From NCBI GenBank assembly GCA_963747595.1, contig CAVVFO010000002.1, forward strand, positions 1,798,001 through 1,862,000: a DNA stretch of 64,000 bases, in the 5' to 3' direction. Positions 61,223 to 64,000 of this stretch are shown here, one piece after another. Origin of the DNA: Oleiagrimonas sp963747595 (lineage in GTDB: Bacteria > Pseudomonadota > Gammaproteobacteria > Xanthomonadales > Rhodanobacteraceae). The position numbers and the translations under genes are program-made. Under the pieces are notes generated by a model. That model was not told the origin of the DNA and did not search any database. It saw nothing but the letters and a program-made list of their open reading frames with translations. The first letter of the stretch is position 1, and each line of letters begins with the position of its first letter.

Positions 61223-61738
61223 GTCGGACGGTCACATGCATTCGCCGCCCCGCGATCCACCTCCACCTCACCCTCGTCGTGCAGATCCCCGGGCGTGAAG
61301 CGTGTACCGCGATCAGGTGTGGCGCCCCCTCATGGCGCTGGAGACATCTCGCCGAGAGGTCGAAAGGGAAAAAACGAGCTCGCCCGGCACCTTCCTGTCC
61401 CGGTTGAAGGCGATTACCTCGGGCAGTGTCTGTCCGTGCCAGGTTCGCAGCGCTGAAACAGCGTAGTGGTGGAGACACGTCTCCATGAAGCCGTGCACAC
61501 TTTTGCGCCGGGAGGGGCGCATATCATGCCAGCGTGCCGGACACACTCATGCATGCCTGTGCATCCGCCACGGCGGCGACGGCGTATGTCCAGTTCGTGC
61601 GCAGCGGCCGCGTCACCCGCACGACCGTACAGCGGGGCAGAAATACACGACATGCACGCCAGCGGTATGATCCATGGCAAAACCCCGTGCGCATATGTGC
61701 TTTCACAGGTCTGCAGAGAGGTCGATACGGACATCAAC
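61223..61738. other. Intergenic region with small inverted repeats
   Basis: About 515 bases ahead of the GGDEF gene. Open frames on both strands translate to Arg/His/Cys-rich sequence and are not convincing. Two short inverted repeats stand close together: CGCTG-AAA-CAGCG (61452-61464) and GGAGAC-AC-GTCTCC (61472-61485). They may be operator half-sites for the downstream gene. No promoter could be named. Confidence 0.4.
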
Positions 61739-63031
61739 ATGGATTTCTCCGTCATTCCCGATTTCATCGCCATCGGCGGCCTGGTGGCGGTGTTCTGGTC
61801 GCTGCTCAAGCACACCCGGCAGACCCGGCTGCATTACTGGCTGCTGGGCTGGGTCCTGATCCTGATCCACATCATGGCGCAATTCATCGGCGCCAATCTG
61901 CATCACGGTGTCACTACCGCCAATGCGGTGTCCGTCTGCATGCTGCTGATGACCAGCGTGACCTTCATCTGGGCCGGCAACGATATGCGCGACAGCGGCT
62001 CGCGCACGCTGAGACTGACCCTTCTGGCCGCCATCCCGGACGTGCTGTTCCTCGCGTGCCTGGTCTACGACGTGCAGTCCGGCATCGTGTATTACGCCCT
62101 GACGGCCGCCGCTCTGCTGGCTTCGCTGTGGGTGTTCCGCGGCGGCCAGCGTGCCAGTGACCGGCGCGAACGCACCGTGCGCAACACCTGCATCGTGCTG
62201 GTGTACGCGGCGCAGGCGTTCCTCATACACCAAGGGGCATACGAGGGCGCAGCGATATGGACGCTCTTCTGGCATTACCTGGCCGTAGCCGTGTTCTTCC
62301 GGCTGGGCTCGCCGCGCACCACGGTGGGTGTCACCTTCACCACCCTCAGTTTCATCGCCTGGGCACTGGTGTTCCCGGTCAGCCTGGCCTTCGGCGCGTT
62401 CCTTCCGGGCGTCCACGTGGAACGCGAGGTCTGGAACCTGCCCAAATTCCTGGTCGCCACCGGCATGATCTTCACGTTGCTGGAGGAGCAGATGGCGCGC
62501 GCCGAACACGCCTCGCTGCATGATGCCCTGACCGCGCTGCCCAACCGCCGCCTGTTTGTGCGCAGATTGCGTCACGCCATCGACAAGGCGCAGCTGCGCG
62601 GCCATTCCATTGCGCTGCTGGTGATCGACCTGAACAACTTCAAGCAGGTCAATGACAGGTTGGGCCACGCCGTGGGCGATACCCTGCTGCAGCACGTCGC
62701 CGCACGCTTCAGCCGATGCATGCGCGCGAACGATGCCCTGGCGCGTCTGGGGGGCGACGAGTTCGCCGTGATCCTGGATGATGTCCGCGATCGCGAGACC
62801 GCACGGGCCGTGGTGGACAAGCTGCATGCGGCACTCGATGCGCCGTTCGATGCCGACGGCCATACCCTGGCCAGCAATGCTAGCATCGGCCTGTCGCTGT
62901 ATCCCGATGACGGCGCCGACGAGAGGCGCCGGTACGCATTCGCCGACCGTCACATGTATGAATACAAGGTCGTCGCCCGCACCCACGCCAGCGGGCGCCA
63001 ACCCGAGCTGACCGGAGACCCTGTCGCCTGA
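61739..63031 (+). CDS. Membrane-bound GGDEF protein, probable diguanylate cyclase
   Basis: 430 residues. Six or seven membrane helices fill 1-215 (for example GLVAVFWSLLKH, LHYWLLGWVLILIHIMAQFIG, AVSVCMLLMTSVTFIWAG), a sensor region without a named family. The GGDEF domain begins at HDALTALPNRRLFVRRL; the metal site is DLNNFKQVNDRLGH and the active site is GGDEF at 338-342. The final helix-strand region (DDGADERRRYAFADRHMYEYK) is shortened compared with normal GGDEF domains, which have about ten more residues before AD..MY. I see no RxxD inhibition site just before GGDEF. The ATG at 61739 is the first that gives a membrane start. Confidence 0.88.
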   Translation: MDFSVIPDFIAIGGLVAVFWSLLKHTRQTRLHYWLLGWVLILIHIMAQFIGANLHHGVTTANAVSVCMLLMTSVTFIWAGNDMRDSGSRTLRLTLLAAIPDVLFLACLVYDVQSGIVYYALTAAALLASLWVFRGGQRASDRRERTVRNTCIVLVYAAQAFLIHQGAYEGAAIWTLFWHYLAVAVFFRLGSPRTTVGVTFTTLSFIAWALVFPVSLAFGAFLPGVHVEREVWNLPKFLVATGMIFTLLEEQMARAEHASLHDALTALPNRRLFVRRLRHAIDKAQLRGHSIALLVIDLNNFKQVNDRLGHAVGDTLLQHVAARFSRCMRANDALARLGGDEFAVILDDVRDRETARAVVDKLHAALDAPFDADGHTLASNASIGLSLYPDDGADERRRYAFADRHMYEYKVVARTHASGRQPELTGDPVA

Positions 63032-63193
63032 GGCGTCGCCCGCTGCCGGGTGATACGCTGCCATTGAGTCCCGGGCCACCTGGGCACCGCTCATCTCGCG
63101 CCGCTCCCCGCGGGCGACCGGCGTCCGTTGCCATCGCCCCATGGGCCGATGGCGTCGATGCCCACCGCGAGTCAAGACCCTGGAGAGACAAGC

Positions 63194-63715
63194 ATGGCCA
63201 TTTCCCTCTACGACGCCAGCGTGCCGAGCTACCTGCAGACGCTGCAGGCGGTCAGCAGCGTGCTGGCGCTGGCACGCTCCCATTGCGCGGACAACGCCCT
63301 CGACCTGAAGGAAATCGTGGAGACCCGCGTGCATCCCGACATGCTGCCATTCCGTTTTCAGATCCAGTCGGTCGTGCATCATTCCAAGGGCGCCATGGAT
63401 GCGATCCGCAATGGCACGTTTCATCCGCCCGGCGCCGGAGAGCACGAAGACTATGAAGGTCTGGAAACCCTGGTGCGTGAGGCACACGATGCGCTGAGCG
63501 CACTCGCTCCCGACGACGTCGACAGTCGGGAGGACAGCGAGGTGCTGTTCGAGATCCGTGGCACCACGCTTCGTTTCACCGCAGCGGACTTCCTGCTTTC
63601 GTTCTCGCTGCCCAATCTGCACTTCCATGCCACCACCGCCTACACCATCCTGCGTGCCGCCGGTGTGCCGCTGGGCAAGCGCAACTATCTGGGGCACCTG
63701 CGGCTGAAGACATGA
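63194..63715 (+). CDS. DUF1993 family protein
   Basis: 173 residues. The opening ISLYDASVPSYLQTLQAVSSVL and the later RVHPDMLPFRFQIQSVVHHS are the signatures of DUF1993, all-helical proteins of the DinB-like superfamily; the ending SLPNLHFHATTAYTILRAAGVPLGKRNYL completes it. Histidines at the DinB metal positions appear present. The function is unknown. GAGAGACAAGC precedes the ATG at 63194. It stands between the GGDEF gene and an aldo/keto reductase on the same strand. Confidence 0.88.
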   Translation: MAISLYDASVPSYLQTLQAVSSVLALARSHCADNALDLKEIVETRVHPDMLPFRFQIQSVVHHSKGAMDAIRNGTFHPPGAGEHEDYEGLETLVREAHDALSALAPDDVDSREDSEVLFEIRGTTLRFTAADFLLSFSLPNLHFHATTAYTILRAAGVPLGKRNYLGHLRLKT

Positions 63716-63778
63716 CTGCGCGACAGCGTGGCACCAGCGACGCGCATTCCCCATACCGTTTCCCACGGAGAACTCTGC

Positions 63779-64000
63779 ATGCAATACACCCGACTCGGCC
63801 ACACCGGCCTGCAGGTTTCCCGCCTCTGCCTGGGCTGCATGACGTACGGCATTCCCGACCGCGGCAAGCATCCATGGACGCTGGACGAGGCAGCCAGCCG
63901 CCCGCTGCTCCGCAGGGCGCTGGACCTTGGCATCAACTTCTTCGATACCGCCAATGCCTATTCAGACGGCACCTCCGAGGAGATCGTCGGCCGCGTGCTG
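63779..64000 (+). CDS. Aldo/keto reductase, YajO-like, N-terminal fragment
   Basis: The first 74 codons are present; the gene continues past the right edge. MQYTRLGHTGLQVSRLCLGC and GKHPWTLDEAASRPLLRRAL, then FFDTANAYSDGTSEEIVGRVL, match the YajO-like aldo/keto reductases, with the catalytic Asp and Tyr of DTANAYSDG in view. GGAG lies 9 nt before the ATG. It differs clearly from the aldo/keto reductase of the sugar locus. Confidence 0.88.
   Translation, partial: MQYTRLGHTGLQVSRLCLGCMTYGIPDRGKHPWTLDEAASRPLLRRALDLGINFFDTANAYSDGTSEEIVGRVL

Noticed and set aside
61313..61546. A 77-codon minus-strand frame in the gap before the GGDEF gene
   Set aside because: Its translation is somewhat protein-like, but there is no good ribosome site, no family resemblance, and codon use is not that of the neighbours.
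61703..63871. A 722-codon minus-strand open frame
   Set aside because: Opposite the GGDEF and DUF1993 genes, both well supported on the plus strand.
1..64000. tRNA, rRNA and known riboswitches
   Set aside because: No cloverleaf with a GTTCRANYC arm, rRNA segment or recognisable riboswitch core was seen on either strand; small RNAs cannot be excluded by eye.

Overview
The window looks like chromosomal DNA of a gammaproteobacterium close to the Xanthomonadales, most likely the Rhodanobacteraceae group (Dyella, Rhodanobacter, Luteibacter and relatives). I base this on the very high G+C third positions, the dense gene packing, a dihydrolipoyl dehydrogenase that carries its own lipoyl domain beside aceF, a permease/M1-peptidase fusion, a Grx4-rhodanese fusion, and a TonB receptor inside a sugar-use locus. 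The assignment is inference. I see no tRNA, rRNA, CRISPR array, transposase or phage gene.

Layout. 1-3.1 kb: start of a YihY/BrkB-type gene, small envelope genes and a SpoU-type RNA methyltransferase. 3.2-7.7 kb: an ABC exporter operon whose permease is fused to an M1-type peptidase. 8.1-10.6 kb: a nucleotide-sugar dehydrogenase (TviB type) and a CapI-type epimerase. 10.8-16.3 kb: aceF, a MscS channel, lipoyl-lpd and an amidinotransferase-fold hydrolase. 16.5-20.1 kb: a secreted esterase and a secreted GH43-like protein. 20.2-27.3 kb: GST, aceE, a lipoprotein and maeB. Together these make a pyruvate/malate node.

28.0-45.2 kb is the most distinctive region. It holds xylulokinase, a polyol dehydrogenase, two sugar porters, a cytoplasmic sulfatase, an aldo/keto reductase, two secreted DUF2961 (GH172) proteins, a TonB receptor and a SorC-family regulator. 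Its two divergent intergenic regions each carry two face-to-face promoters, and all four promoters are followed directly by the same GATCAAWTGNTCA box. I read this as one SorC-controlled regulon. Glycans would be bound and imported at the surface and trimmed by GH172 enzymes. The released sugar would enter through MFS symporters and be moved through a pentitol/ketose step to xylulose 5-phosphate. D-arabinofuranose is the candidate that fits every enzyme; alpha-fructofuranosides are the main alternative.

45.4-64 kb is mixed core content: rsgA, an EAL protein, alaA, an SGNH hydrolase, two SDRs, a Grx4-rhodanese fusion, AMP nucleosidase, fadE, DegV, a DNA alkylation-repair pair (Ada/AlkA fusion plus ogt), a flavin reductase, a membrane GGDEF protein, a DUF1993 protein and the start of an aldo/keto reductase.

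A family of about 107-bp intergenic inverted repeats occurs seven times from 16.4 kb onward. Five of the seven begin at, or lie 9-10 nt beyond, a stop codon.
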